Source: Sequoia sempervirens
Taxonomy: Eukaryota > Streptophyta > Pinopsida > Cupressales > Cupressaceae
Assembly: GCA_007258455.2 (NCBI GenBank)
Contig: VDFB02358134.1
Coordinates: forward strand, 216,675,565-216,739,564
Length of the DNA stretch: 64,000 nucleotides
Reading direction: 5' to 3'
Part shown: one piece after another, positions 24,276 through 36,388 of the stretch
Layout: each line of letters opens with the position of its first letter
Numbering within the stretch: position 1 is the first letter of the stretch
The notes under the pieces: model-generated
Told to the model about the DNA's origin: nothing
What the model saw: only the letters and a program-made list of their open reading frames with translations
Database searches by the model: none
Translations under genes and position numbers: made by a program

Positions 24276-25630
24276 TAAACATGGTATGGTCATGGCCTAT
24301 GTAGAGGAGTGAATATTTTGTTTTGTTTCCACATAGAAGACTACCTTTTTCTTTTAAATCATGCTCAAATCAAGCTTATTTAAGAGGGAAATGCACAAGA
24401 ATGAGAACATAAAGCTTACCCTAGTGTTTGTGTGAAGAGGAAAACACCAAAAGCCTGCACACCATGTCTTTCATAAACTCAAAGTCAAGCTCTCCATCGC
24501 GGCTCGAAGTAGAGGATTCAACAGAGAAAAGAAGCACAAGGAAATGAGTTAGAGAATCTAAAGAGGTCATGGCCAAGAGGCCTAAAAAAACCTTCAAAAT
24601 GGAGTGAAAGTTCCACAAAATAATCAAAAAAAAACTTACCATCAAATTGTAGAAGTATTTCGACCCCAAGCAAAGGAGGAATCAACTGGAAAATGCATAA
24701 AACAATCTCAAACCCTAGTTCCCAAGGTGGCTTGAGTAGAACCTTTTTTCTCCAAACTTGGCCGATGAAAATGATGCTAAGAATTAGGGATAGGGGTTGG
24801 TTTTGATGTTAGGGTTTTCCAAGTGCCCTAGTTCGAATGTGTATTTTATCACATTCTCTTAAAAATCAAGTTCCTTATTAATACCTTGTCACAAATGTTG
24901 CCTAGGTTGAGCCATGCCTTAGGCATTTTTTCATTGATTTTTAAAGAAAATCAAATAACTCATACCTTGTGTTTATAATTTTATGAGAAAATCATATGCA
25001 CCTTAGCCCCTTTTCACTAGATCAAGTTGTTCATGTGCCTCAGTTGCTTTATGGAATATAGCCCATGGTAAGATTTTTATGATTTTTTATAGAAAAATAA
25101 AGTGTAATAGGATCCCTTTGCATAATATTTTGATTTTTGCAAATATCAAACTTTACTCAAAATGAAAAAATCAAAATATTTGGAATATTTGGAGTTAGAT
25201 TGCATCAAAAAAAATGTAATAGGAAGGTTTCTATTTTGATTTTTGAAACTAAACATGATGTAAAACATCATTAAGGCAATGTTTCTATAAATTACCTTAA
25301 TGTTTGCTATTATTATTTTTTAAATGTTGTATACACCTAAAAATGGTCACATCACAATAGTCTGGTAATTAATTAAATATTTTTAATATTTAATTAAATC
25401 TCTGAATTCAATCTGTGTATAAATAAATCTAAATAATTTATTTATATTGTTCATTCTTTCATTTCGATTAAATAAATAAGTTTATTTAATCACTTTTCTT
25501 ATCCATTTCTTAATTAATTAAATAAACATTATGATTTATTTATATTAATTATCACATAATCTTGGCTTGAATATTTATTCAAATAAAGATTAAATATTCT
25601 TTCTCTTCTAAAAATCCTCTAAATTTATTT

Positions 25631-25815
25631 ACAAATTAAATATTCTAAATATTTAATTAATTCTTCTAAAGTCCATTCACAATTAAATATTCCAAAATAT
25701 TTAATTAATTCTTCTAAAGTTCATTCACAATTAAATATTCCAAATATTTAATTAATTCCTCTAAAGTCTATTCACAATTAAATATTCTAAATATTTAATT
25801 AAGTCTTCTATAGTC
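25631..25815 (+). repeat. Palindrome-bearing minisatellite in Ya
   Basis: Four tandem units of about 45-50 bases, each with AATTAAATATT, then AAATATTTAATTAA, then TTCTTCTAAAGT or similar. Each unit contains an inverted pair, ATTAAATATT and AATATTTAAT. Yb has about three units. Confidence 0.8.
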
Positions 25816-26094
25816 CTAAAATCAAAAATCAAACTCACATAAAATTAAATAAATTTATTTATTTAATTTGGATTATCTTCAACAATCATGAAAACAAACT
25901 TCAAAACAGAAAATTAATTTCTCTGTTTCTGAGAAAGCTTGTTCCCGTGGGTTGAAGACAAACCTCCATTCTTCTCTCCAACCTCCCAACATCTTCCATC
26001 TTCCTCTCAACCTCTCCATCTCTCACGATTCAAAATTACCAGAAAATCTCACAGCCATTGATCTTTTCCAGCCAGGCTCTTTCCTACAAAAAGC

Positions 26095-26102
26095 TATAAA
26101 AA
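26095..26102 (+). promoter_or_regulatory. TATA box of solo LTR Ya
   Basis: TATAAAAA within GCTATAAAAAGGACTG, conserved in Yb at 43087-43094. Confidence 0.6.
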
Positions 26103-27452
26103 GGACTGTCGGGTCTTCAAAAAGAAGAGAAGCTTTAATACTATAGTCAATCAGCCTTCCAGCATTCATAGTCTCTAGAATCATAGCATAGCATAGCTTA
26201 GCATATTAGCAATACATATCATGGCTTATCATTCTCATATCATAGCTTCAAAAGCATTTATAATCCATAGCCCCTATGCATATCCGTATACCAATATTTC
26301 ACTCCACCAATATATAGGATAGAGAAGTACTCTCCCTTTGCTTACACAATCTGAGAGCAACAGCTTCAAGCAAATCACTAGAGATAGAGGACAATGGAAC
26401 GATTCTGAAGAAGCTTTGTTTGATTTCTTTGATTTCAATTTTATTTAGTTTTCTTTAGTTTAATGTTTCATTGGTGTATTTTTATTATTTTATTTTGATA
26501 CTAACATTTCCCACACACAAATGCAATTTGGGTATTTGAGTCTTTACTGGACTTGCTATTTTGAGTTGAGTTCACTTGGGTGAATTTGGAAAAGAGGGGG
26601 AAAACAAAGCTTTCAATTTTTCATTTTTGAGTTGTTTGGACCTGATTTTGTGGATTTTTTGGATCAACCTCTTGGAGACAAAAATTTTCATTTTCGTCAT
26701 GCAGTTTGGAGTAGTTTTGAACCCTATTTTTTCAGGATTTTCTAAGGAGCTCGAAAATGGATCAGAATTGCTATTTTGGAGATGTAGTGGAGATGATTTT
26801 TTCTATTCTTGACTATTGAGACACTTGGAAGATATAAGTTTGGAGAATTTTTTTATTTTCTTAGTTCAGATTGATTGTTTCTTGCTCTCCTACTCACTTA
26901 GAGAGTTTTGTAAACATTTTCTTATACTCAGATTTTGAGCTTGACACTCCTTCATTTCAATAAAATAGCAGGATTCTCCTTCCCATTCTCTTGTCTCAAG
27001 TTTACAATATCAATTGATGCTAACTGTGATTCAAATGTAGAATCCTCTTTATGTCTTGATTTTGTGAGTTTGTTTTAAGAGTCTCATTTAATTCAGGTTT
27101 CATTATGTGTTCTGTTTAGTGAACCTTCATGCAAAATACTATTGGATTATATGTTTTTAGGGTGGGATTGTGAGAATCAAAGTTTTAGAGAGATTGTTGA
27201 GAGTAGAAAGTTATCAGAATCTTTAAATCGTTGGTGAATCATCTTAGGTTTTAGGATCTCAATTTTTTTTTTCCCTTTTAACCCTTTCCTCTGCAAGTCT
27301 TCTAGATTAGGTGATTTATAAGGGGAACCATTCCACTCTGGAGATTCACTCTCACTTACTGCTTTACCCACAATCTGAGAGTGTTTCCATGTTAGAACAA
27401 GATAGGCAAGTCTAACTTGGCTAAGGGTGCAATCCTTGTTGTCAACAGTTTT

Positions 27453-27470
27453 TGGCACGCCTGGTGGGAC
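27453..27470 (+). other. E2 primer binding site
   Basis: TGGCACGCCTGGTGGGAC, five bases after the LTR end. It resembles the complement of plant arginine tRNA 3' ends (TGGCGCGCC, A, GGTGGG from memory) with two mismatches. The tRNA assignment is tentative. Confidence 0.65.
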
Positions 27471-27805
27471 TTTAGAGTCTTGTCTTTTGAGTAGTTTTCA
27501 AATTGTAAGTTGTTGTTTGGTATATGTCGCAACATTTTTCAGCCTTTGGAGGTTTCAAAATATACTTGGCGGCTCTGATTTCTGGTTGTATTTGCAAATT
27601 TAGTGCGAACAACGTATGAGAAAGATCCAAACCAAATAAAGTCTTATTCCCTTTGAATACTTGTAACTCTCTCTGCCAAGAAGGAGAGGTAGAACACTGA
27701 CGAGGATTTTTTGATTCAACAAGGAGGGTGAAATCCACACCTACGGATCTCAGTCATATAGTCTCTGTCAAGAAGAACCCAACTCCTATATAACAAGCAC
27801 CACCT
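27471..27805 (+). other. E2 leader
   Basis: About 335 bases between the primer binding site and the gag ATG. No reading frame or structure of note was seen. Confidence 0.6.
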
Positions 27806-29111
27806 ATGGCAAGGCAGTTTGCCTTCACACAATTTAGAGGGGGAAACCCATTGTTGTTGGCCTAGCATGACGACATTCTGGTTGCTGCACTTAAGGGATT
27901 GCCTTATTTCACTGGTGAGGATGAGACCACTCCCATTGAACATATTCGAGATGTGGCAACCTTATGCTCAATATGCAATGTGACAAAAGAAAATGTGGCT
28001 TTAAGATTGTTGATTGCATCATTGAAATGGAAAGCACTTCAATGGTTTAGAGGGCTTCCAGCTAATTCCATTGCAACATGGGACTAGCTCGATGATGGAT
28101 TCCACCGACAGTTCGTGGATAAATCAGATCACCTATCATTGTTAGAGTAGCTAAGCACCATCAAACAAGATCCCCATGAACACATGATGGATTTTAATTA
28201 CCAGTTCTAGAGAACTTGGGATAGGATCACATTGTTAGTTAAACCCTCACTCGATCATGCTTTCCTATTCTTTCTAAAATCCCTAAATAGTGAAATCTCA
28301 GTTATGATACAATCCATGGGAGGGTTTACATTGCCTAATGCCTTTGATATCGCCATAAGGGCAGAGAATTTCCTCATTTAAGTTGAGAAAATAGCCTCGA
28401 GACCACTCATGCCTATCTTCCCCAAAATTCAACCATTTATTCCCATGAATTTTCCACCTATAGTTGTTGTACCACTAGTTCTAGCAATAAGCTACCAAGT
28501 TGCTGCCCAAGAAAGTGTTATCCCAGACCTGACCAAAGAAATTCAAGAACTAAAGGGTATGCTGCAATATTTTAGCAAAACCGTTAGTAATGAATTTTTG
28601 AACCTTAATAAGCAAGTTGGCCAGGAACATAGGCCTTACCAAGCCCCTTACCAATAGAACCAACTGAATAGGCCACCCTTCCAAAATGATTTCCAAGGTA
28701 AAAAGAGGAATTTTAATGCTAAACCTTTTCATCCCTATGACCCCAATGTTGTTGGTTCATTAAGGGAACTCATACCACAAAACAACATGGCCCAAGAATG
28801 TGATTGGTGCTATCCATTCAACCAGACACACAATCATACTGCATGCATGAATAGGATGGAGAACCAAGCTCTTATGGTGCAAAATAATTATGTTGGTCCA
28901 GAGAATTTGTCAAGTGAGAATGTGGAGTAGCAAGGTAACTCTGAAGTTTCCTTAGTAAATTGGTAGAGCACTGAATTCTATGGAGTAAACCATTTTCAAG
29001 GCCAAAAACAACAAGGTTTTCCCATTGCAACAAACATGAGGTCAAAAAAGAGAGTTGTAGAAGTGGAGCAACAAGCTGTAAATGTGCAACAACAAGCTAC
29101 AAGAGATAAAG
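27806..29111 (+). pseudogene. gag: E2 gag, split by L1
   Basis: The frame starts at ATG 27806 (MARQFAFTQFRGGNP) and keeps one phase to the L1 insertion, continuing in the same phase at 35412 once L1 and one TAAAG copy are removed. Conserved gag blocks include KGLPYFTGEDETTPIEHIR and LKWKALQWFRGLP (about 27890-28065). A histidine/cysteine cluster, CDWCYPFNQTHNHTAC, at about 28800-28848 is the probable zinc-binding site. There are no frameshifts, but eight stops, at 27863, 28085, 28148, 28208, 28379, 28655, 28928 and 28964: seven TAG and one TAA, all at positions that look like glutamine. Confidence 0.85.
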
Positions 29112-30536
29112 TGTTGGAATTGTGTGCCTCAATCCCACTGGCCTAAACCTCTGAGAGAGAAATGTTGTTGTGACCACTGAGAAGTCTAGCTGAATTGTAT
29201 AAGTGTTTCATGCTTGTACTGTTGTACCTCTGGATGATTATGAGAGAGGTGCGGTAGCACGATGGATACTGCCATACCACAGGTATCCTTTCTCTAGGGT
29301 ACAGTAGAGCAGTTACCCCCATACCGCAAGAGTCTCTCATCTATGCAATGGTAGTGAGGTGTGTTACCGCCATATTGTAGGAGTTTTCTGATTGTGTAGT
29401 GGTAGTGCGGTGTGTTACCGCCATACCATGGAGGTATGAAAATTTTCTAGCGGTAGTGTGGTGATACCGCTATACCGCGGGTGTCTTCAACCTATCTAGC
29501 GGTAGCACGGGGAAATGTTTGTATCTTGTGGTTCTTCCTTTACCGCGATACTGTTGGGTGCATTCAAGAGGGCTACAGGCTGGTGGTATGGTGGTAGATA
29601 ATCTACCATCTTGTGATAGTCATGCATAGAGCCTGTGGTGGTGCGGTGTAGTCATCGCCACACCGCAAGGGTGCTGACTCTTGGTTGTGGCAAAGCGGTG
29701 GGTTTTTGAATGGTTGGATGAAGGTATGGTAACTACTATTTGATGGTTGGTCTTCTGAAAATAATTGAAACTAAATTGATATTTTTTAATGTATGGTATC
29801 CTAAAAAAAGATAGAGAGGTGCAAAGGTCATGAGGTTGAAGAGAGATGGCCAAGGTCATGAGGCCGAGGAATGAGAGAGAGAGCCAAGGGCTGGAGCAAG
29901 AGAAGTAAATTATGTTCTGAAGGTGATGCCTTATCCACTCTCTCTCTGTGGATCGAGTGTGAAATATTCCTCTATGTGAATATGCTCTGTTCACTGTGAG
30001 AGAGTGTTGTAACAGAGTTTTGGATTGTAAATACTTGTGAGATTTATTAGAGGTTCATGAGAGAGAGGATCTACATTGTATATTGAGAGAAGGTATTGTA
30101 ACAGTGTGAAGATTGTATAAGGGATTATGCTGTCCAGTTTGTCTACAAAATGAAACATGATGTAATCTTTGTAAAGGCTTAGTGCTTGAGTTGTATTTGT
30201 AACTGTTCTATTGCATGAATAATACAATGGTGATCTAGGCTTTTGGAGTGTGGGGTTTTTTACCCGAAAGGGTTTTCCCCACATAAATCTGTGTTTTATT
30301 CTTTTGTTCCATATTTCATGTTTATTGGTTCTATTTGTTGAATTTGTTTATGCAAGCTGTCAAAATAGAATTTACATGTGCTTCTCTCAGAAGTATTAAT
30401 GTGGGAAATTCACTATGTCTAATTCTGCTTTGTGGCATAGTTGTATGTGTTTTTGAGGAAATTTAATGAAATTAAAAGTTACTAAAGGCACTAAAATTCT
30501 TGGAGGTTTCTATGAGATGATCAAAATTTCCCAACA
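29112..30536 (+). repeat. L1 left LTR
   Basis: 1425 bases. Contains an array of short GCGGTA/TACCGC inverted units at about 29246-29530. Confidence 0.92.
29246..29530 (+). repeat. Array of hairpin-type units in the L1 left LTR
   Basis: About six units of some 50 bases, each with a GCGGTAGTGCGGTG-like half followed by a TTACCGCCATACCGC-like half, which can pair with each other. Copies are degenerate; a matching array lies at about 34151-34450 in the right LTR. Confidence 0.75.
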
Positions 30537-30538
30537 AG

Positions 30539-30550
30539 TGGTATCAAAGC
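30539..30550 (+). other. L1 primer binding site
   Basis: TGGTATCAAAGC, two bases after the LTR; one mismatch from the initiator Met tRNA complement. Confidence 0.85.
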
Positions 30551-33500
30551 CTTCTTTTGGTTGTTGGTTCTGGGTATTTCTCCTGTGAAGATTTCTTAGT
30601 TTGTCAGGCTTGAGGAAATCTGGAGGAATCGGTTGATGAAATGATCCTTTGGTGAGTGGAAGTCTTGTGGTATTCAGAGACAACATGCAGCTTGAAGGAT
30701 GGTGAAGATGGAGATAATGGAGTTGGTCATGTTGAATTGTTGTGATCTGTGTCTCCTAGTTGGCAGTGGTAAAACCTTGATGTATGAGGTGGATTTCTTT
30801 GCTATGTGGTTGTGTAGCAGTAAAGCTTTCATATTGGATGTTTGTGTGAGAGGCTCCCTGGTAATATGGAGAGGAATGGGTTGTTTCTCAGCCAAGGAAG
30901 AGAGTGCTTATACTAAGTGGCATTTCCTAGTGTTGGAAGGCTTTGTTTTTTGTTAACATCGAATACATAAAGGCTATGGAGTTAATCACTAGATGATTTG
31001 AAAGCTTCCGAAATAGCCTATCTCTTTCTCGGATTCATGTGCATATTGGTGGTTTTGGAGTTGGCTTGAAATAGGCCTGGGGTTCTTGAACTATTTTTTC
31101 CTTTTTAAGGATGTATTGTACTTGCATTTTTTTTATGGTTTTGCAAGTTTTACATGGTCAAGAAAACTTGCTATTTTGTGGATCTGCTGAAGAGCTATTT
31201 TATAGATCCCTGCTTCCTTAGGGTCCTACTGGATGAGATAGTTGGAGTTCTACTTGCATTATTTGTGCATGGTGAGAGAAGATGTGATTCTTTCTCTACA
31301 TAGTAATGTTTGGTATGTGATTAGTCATTGTTCATTTCTATTGTAATGCTTGATGGATTCCTAGACTATGGTACTTGGTGTGGACAATTTTTTGGAAAAT
31401 CAGATATGTACTTAATTCAGTGTTTGAGTCAGGGTGTCTATATGGTTGTTCTCTTGTGAGACCTCATATTGTGCAAGACATTGATGTGGTAGTGAGTCTT
31501 CATGTTTCATTAATTGGATCTACGGGTTGTGCAAAGTTGTGGGCTGTCTTTACCCATATGTTTGTAGTGGGACAACCTGGAAGTGGATTGTCAATATCCA
31601 CGTTATTTGATTTAGTGTTTATGCAGACTTGTAAGTTGGCCTTGTTTATGGTCACTTGTGCATTGGTGTGGCTATTTTTGAGGTAAGAGGATGGATGATA
31701 AGTGAATTCCTAAACAGTCGATTATGGAGTCCTATAGCACGGTGAATCTCCTTACTTTTGAGATCTTGGTTTAATTAGCAATGCGGTTATATGTTTGTGG
31801 GCCTAGAAGATTTTATTTTCAGTTTTGGAGATGGTTGGTCATTATGCTTGGAAAGCTCTTATGTCACAGTTCAGTGGGAGCTTTAGCAGTGACTATGGGT
31901 TCATCACTTTGTGGTGAATAATCTTCATTAGTGTTGCCAATGTTACTAGGAGGGACTCTTAGATCGTATTGTTGTAGAAGGGTTCTTTCTCATTTTCATG
32001 GTCATTATTTGAGGATGTGTAACATCTTGGAACCATGGAGGATGATTGGATTCTTTGGCTGAGGTGTTGGTGGTGCTTGATAGGTGATGTTGGTTTGGAG
32101 TTTGTTTGCTTGATGTCATGTTATACTCTTGATTGTGCATTAGAGTTTTGGCATGAGGCATTGCTCTTGAGACCATGGTGAAGTCACTTGGAGCCTGGTA
32201 TCTCCTAAGGGGGATATGTAGATCATGGTGTCATGGTAATTTCCTATTTCAGCAATTTGGAGCTTTGATAGTGGTCTAGAGTTTCTCTGAGTTTTGAGTA
32301 CATTGGTCATATGTTTGAGAACTTCATGCTAGTGTAGTAATGCAGTTTGGAGTTCAACATGGGATGATCGTTTGTAGGTGCTCATGGATACATGGAGAAT
32401 AAGGTGAGGTTGTAATTCTCTTGAGATGAGAAAGGTGTTGTTTTCAGCAGAAAGTCCGAGAAGCCTACACCTTGGTTGAACACAAGTTCAACAGAGACCA
32501 ATGAGGAGATTTTTCTTGTATGAGTCATGGTGGCTTGTATATCTTGGAGGAGCATTTTCTTTTGCCACTCTTGGTCTGCTAGGCAGTGAAGTATAATTTG
32601 AGAGGTATTTTTCCCATTGTATCTTTCATATGTGTTTTATGCTTTCTTTCATGATATGGATCTTGAATTGTTGTTTAAATGGTTTTGGAGGATTCATAGT
32701 GGAATATGTACAACATGGTTTATCTCCTTGATCTTTGTGTTATATCATTTACTGATGAGAACTGGTAGGAGATGCTTTATGGGTTGATTTCCTGATATGG
32801 GAAATGAAATAGTTTGATCTTCTTTGAGAGGCTTACATCCATGTTGGTTACATGATATATATATATATATGTTGTGTTTGATCTTGGAGTTTGAACGGTT
32901 GGGTGTTGTTATGCTTTTCTCTTTGGGATGGTTTTGAAGGAGACCATACTTGACACAACTAGCTTTTAGAGGTGAATGTAGGAGGATGTTCTGCAGGTAT
33001 ATGTTGTGCAGGGTTTCTATCTTTGGTCTTGGTTGTCTTCCTAGAAGTTTGACTTTATTTTACATTGGTTTGAGACTTGGTCAGAACCTTTGTTTTCACT
33101 CAAGTTTTTGAGTGGTAACTTGGAAATTTGTTATCTCTTTCCTATGTTGGGTATTGAAGGACTTGGAAGAGCTCTGGAAGATTGTTGAGAGAAATGATTC
33201 TTGTAGCAGTTGGTTGTAGGTTGTGCATATCATTGTGGATAATTCTTTGGTACTACATGGTTACACTTTCTATGTGCTATCATTGGTATGCTTGCTATGC
33301 TTTCAATCTTTCATATTTGGCATTACCCATGCAGTGGGAGTTCCTGAATGTGTTTTGTCTTCTTCGACTAGTTGGCACATGGAGCTTTCTTTTGGAGTAC
33401 ATGGGTTGGCTATGCTAGTGGTATAAGTTTACTAATGTTCGATACCTTTAAGGTATGGATGATTGGATGATCTAGCGCTTGTTGTGGGTGCTATTTTCAG

Positions 33501-34004
33501 TCACGTGGATTTATCAGTTGGATAGAAGTAGTCATTTTGATTGTTGTTCTATCTAATGTTTTTATCTTGTTTTCTAGAGTGATGGCAATATCTTGTTGTT
33601 GATATCACTGTGATCTTTTGTTTGTGTTCATTGGACTAGTGCATATTCACCTTAGCTTGTACCTTTCTTCCATAGGTGGCATGTTGGAGGATGATAGGGA
33701 TTTTTTCCTGAACGGTGAACATCTTCGATTTTGTTGCAGAAGTCTTGATGAAGCATGAGAGCATGTTTGAGATCTATGTGGTTTCATGGAAGGTTGTGAT
33801 TTGTTGCAATGTTGGACAATTAGTTGCAATTGGATACTTGTTTTTGTTGTAGATTTTCTGGTGGATTGTTATCTGTGGAAACTTGTTGATTGGGTGTCCT
33901 GAATGTTGTTGATCAAAGACTTGGACAAAGTAGGGTTTGAACTGTGGTATCAGTGTAATCTCAATAGTTCCTGAGTGCTATAGAGGTGCCAGTGTGATGT
34001 TCGT

Positions 34005-34016
34005 CAAGTGGGAGAT
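34005..34016 (+). other. L1 polypurine tract
   Basis: CAAGTGGGAGAT, directly before TGTTGGAATT; the usual copia-type form. Confidence 0.85.
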
Positions 34017-35406
34017 TGTTGGAATTGTGTGCCTCAATCCCACTAGCCTAAACCTATGAGAGAGCAATGTTGTTGTGACCACTAAGAAGTTTGGCCGAAT
34101 TGTATAAGTGTTTCATGCTTCTATCATTGTAACTTTGGATGATTGTGAGAGAGGTGCGGTAGCATGGTGGATGCCGCCATACTGTAGGTATCCTTTCTCT
34201 AGGGTGCAGTAGAACGGTTTCTACCATACCACAGGAGTCTCTCATCTAGGCAGCCGTAGTGAGGTGTGTTAACACCATACCATAGGAGTTCATCGGTTGT
34301 GTAGTGGTAGTGTCATGTGTTACCGCCATCCCGCAGAGGTATGAAATTTTTTTAGCGATAGTGTTGTGATACCGCTATACCACAGGTGTCTTCAACCTGT
34401 CTAACAATAGTGCAGGGAAATGTTTGTATCCCGTGGTTCTTCCTTTACCGTGGTATCATTGGGTGCATTCAAGAGGGCTACAGGTTGGTGGTATGGTGGT
34501 AGATAATTCACCATCCTGCAACAGTCATGCATAGAGCCTGCGGTGGTGTAGTGTAGTCACCACCACACCGCGAGGATTTGAATGGCTGGACGAAGGTATG
34601 GTAACTGCTATTTAATAGTTGGTCTTCTAAAAAGATAGGAAACTGAATTGATATATTTTAACGTATGGTATCCAAAAAAAAGATAGAGAGGTGCAGAGGC
34701 CATGAGGCTGAAGATAGATGGTCGAGGCTATGAGGCCGAGGAACTAGAGAGAGAGTCGAGGGCTAGATCAAGAGAAGTAAATTTTGTTCTGAAGGTGGTA
34801 CCTTATCCACTCTCTCTGTGGATCAAGTGTGAAATATTCCTCTATGTGAATCTGCTCTGTACGCTATGAGAGAGTGTTCTAACAGACTTTTGGATTGTAA
34901 ACACTTGTGAGATTGATCAGAGGTCCATGAGAGAGAGGATCTACACTGTATACTGTGAGAAGGTATTGTAATAGTGTGAAGATCATATAAGGGATTATGT
35001 TGTCTAGTTTGTCTCTAGAATGAAACATGATGTAATCTTTGTAAAGGCTTAGTGCTTGAGTTGTATTTGTAACCATTATGTTGCATGAATAATACAATGG
35101 TGATCTGGGCTTTTGGAGTGGGGTTTTTTACTCGAAAGGGTTTTCCCCTTGTAAATCTGTGTGTTCTATTCTTTTGTTCCATATTTCATGTTTATTGGTT
35201 CTATTTGTTGAATCTATTTATGCAAGTTGTCGAAATAGAATTTACATGTGCTTCTCTTAGAAGGATTAATGTGGGAAATGCACTGTGTCTGATTCCGCTT
35301 TGTGGCACAATTGTACGTGTTTTTGAGGCAATTTAATGAAATTAAAAGTTACTGAAGGCACTAAAGTTCTTGGAGGTTTCTCTGAGATGATCAAAATTTC
35401 CCAACA
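34017..35406 (+). repeat. L1 right LTR
   Basis: 1390 bases, matching 29112-30536 with scattered substitutions and small deletions, including part of the segment near 34575. Confidence 0.92.
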
Positions 35407-35411
35407 TAAAG

Positions 35412-36388
35412 TTCATACTATTCTGCCTCAAGTTGTCCCTGCAACTCAATCGAAGGTGCAAATTCTGTAGAGAGGGAAGCAAAAGGTAAATGATGTTGTT
35501 GCTTCTTCAGGACAGCAAAAGGTAAGTCCTATGTCCTTTAATGTGGTTGAACACCTTAAAAAGGATACAGTCAGCATGTCTATTATGGATGCATTACATA
35601 TCTTGGGCCAAAAAGGTTAATTAAAAGATGCTTTAGCTGAAGTTTTGATTTTAGATGTTGCTAATGCAGAAAAGAATAGGGTTGTACTTGCAAACAACCC
35701 AAAAGTCAAAAGTGGGCAGAAAAATCAAGAAGTGAAGCCTCCACCATTCTATTTGAGCCTCATTATTGGAGATAAGCTTATTCACAATTGTATAATAGAC
35801 TCGGGTGCTAGTAGCTTAGTCATGCCTAAGAGTCTAGCAGACAAGCTAGGTTTAGTCTATGAATCATTGTCAAAAGGAGTGGTACAATTAGATGGCTCAA
35901 TTGTTCAAATAGTAGGAATCGTTAAAAACTTGGCTCTCACATTGCATGCTTGTCATAATTTTGTTGTCTCCCATGATGTCCATGCCATTGAATTACCCCC
36001 TCATTTTGCACTTTTCCTCTCAAGAGACTTTATTGCTAAGTTGTATGGATTTTTATCTACTGATTGGTCCCATCTATTTTTTAGAACCAAGTATGGCACC
36101 AAAGTAACCATTGAGTCTGAACCATTAGCTAAAAATAATATTGAGCCATACATTCCTAGCCCTGTAAATGCTAACCTATACGCCACTAATGGACTAGAGA
36201 GTCAACCTGTGACCTCAGATCCCAATACATCCAATGATGAGGAAAACCTAGATGAGTGGGCTGTCGAAAACCATGATCTTGACCCTTTCAACCATACTGA
36301 TGAGGTGGGGTTACACATCTATGTAATTCATGAACCCAATGCAGTAATTTCTAATATGATCAAAGGCCAAGATCAACCCGAACAGTAA
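35412..36388 (+). pseudogene. E2 gag end and aspartic protease
   Basis: Continues the gag phase after L1. A TAG at 35468 and a TAA at 35618 again replace likely glutamines. The protease active site is IIDSGASSLVMP (about 35796-35832), followed by the usual hydrophobic core. The open part runs 743 bases from 35645 to the TAA at 36386. An acidic linker (residues EENLDEWAVENHDLDPF) leads to the aRNH that follows in the same phase. Confidence 0.85.

Larger units (their letters stand above)
25328..26519 (+). mobile_element. Ya: solo LTR in the left E2 LTR (1192 bases)
   Basis: TGTATACACCTAAAAATGG at the start and CACACACA at the end. Target duplications are AATGT (25323-25327) and AATGC (26520-26524). 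The right E2 LTR reads straight through the corresponding empty site (AATGC, 45075-45079). A nearly identical solo LTR, Yb, sits at another site in the right E2 LTR. It carries a TATA box, TATAAAAA, at 26095-26102 and a palindromic minisatellite at about 25631-25815. No internal region is left, so it is the product of recombination between two LTRs of one element. Confidence 0.92.
19047..27447 (+). repeat. E2 left (5') LTR, with S1 and Ya inserted
   Basis: 8401 bases as it stands; about 4664 after removing S1 (21741-24275) and Ya (25328-26519) with their duplications. The native parts are 19047-21740, 24276-25327 and 26520-27447. Open frames inside it are short and unsupported. It ends GTTGTCAACA, five bases before the primer binding site. 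Confidence 0.92.
30537..34016 (+). other. L1 internal region, non-coding
   Basis: 3.48 kb bounded by the primer binding site and the polypurine tract. No protein domain was recognised on either strand. A short (TA) run occurs near 32862. Confidence 0.75.
29112..35406 (+). mobile_element. L1: large non-autonomous LTR element (6295 bases)
   Basis: LTRs at 29112-30536 and 34017-35406 begin TGTTGGAATTGTGTGCC and end AATTTCCCAACA. A perfect target duplication TAAAG flanks it (29107-29111 and 35407-35411). The primer binding site TGGTATCAAAGC lies at 30539-30550 and the polypurine tract CAAGTGGGAGAT at 34005-34016, both of copia type. The 3.48-kb interior (30537-34016) has no gag, protease, integrase or RT similarity; the longest frames are about 100 codons. 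Element plus duplication is 6300 bases, a multiple of three, so the gag phase of E2 is unaffected. It fits the class of large retrotransposon derivatives. Confidence 0.93.

Noticed and set aside
31375..31686. 103-codon + strand open frame in L1
   Set aside because: Inside a non-coding interior, composition typical of chance frames, no gag or pol feature.
32862..32875. (TA)n run as a possible TATA promoter
   Set aside because: Simple dinucleotide run with no following gene.
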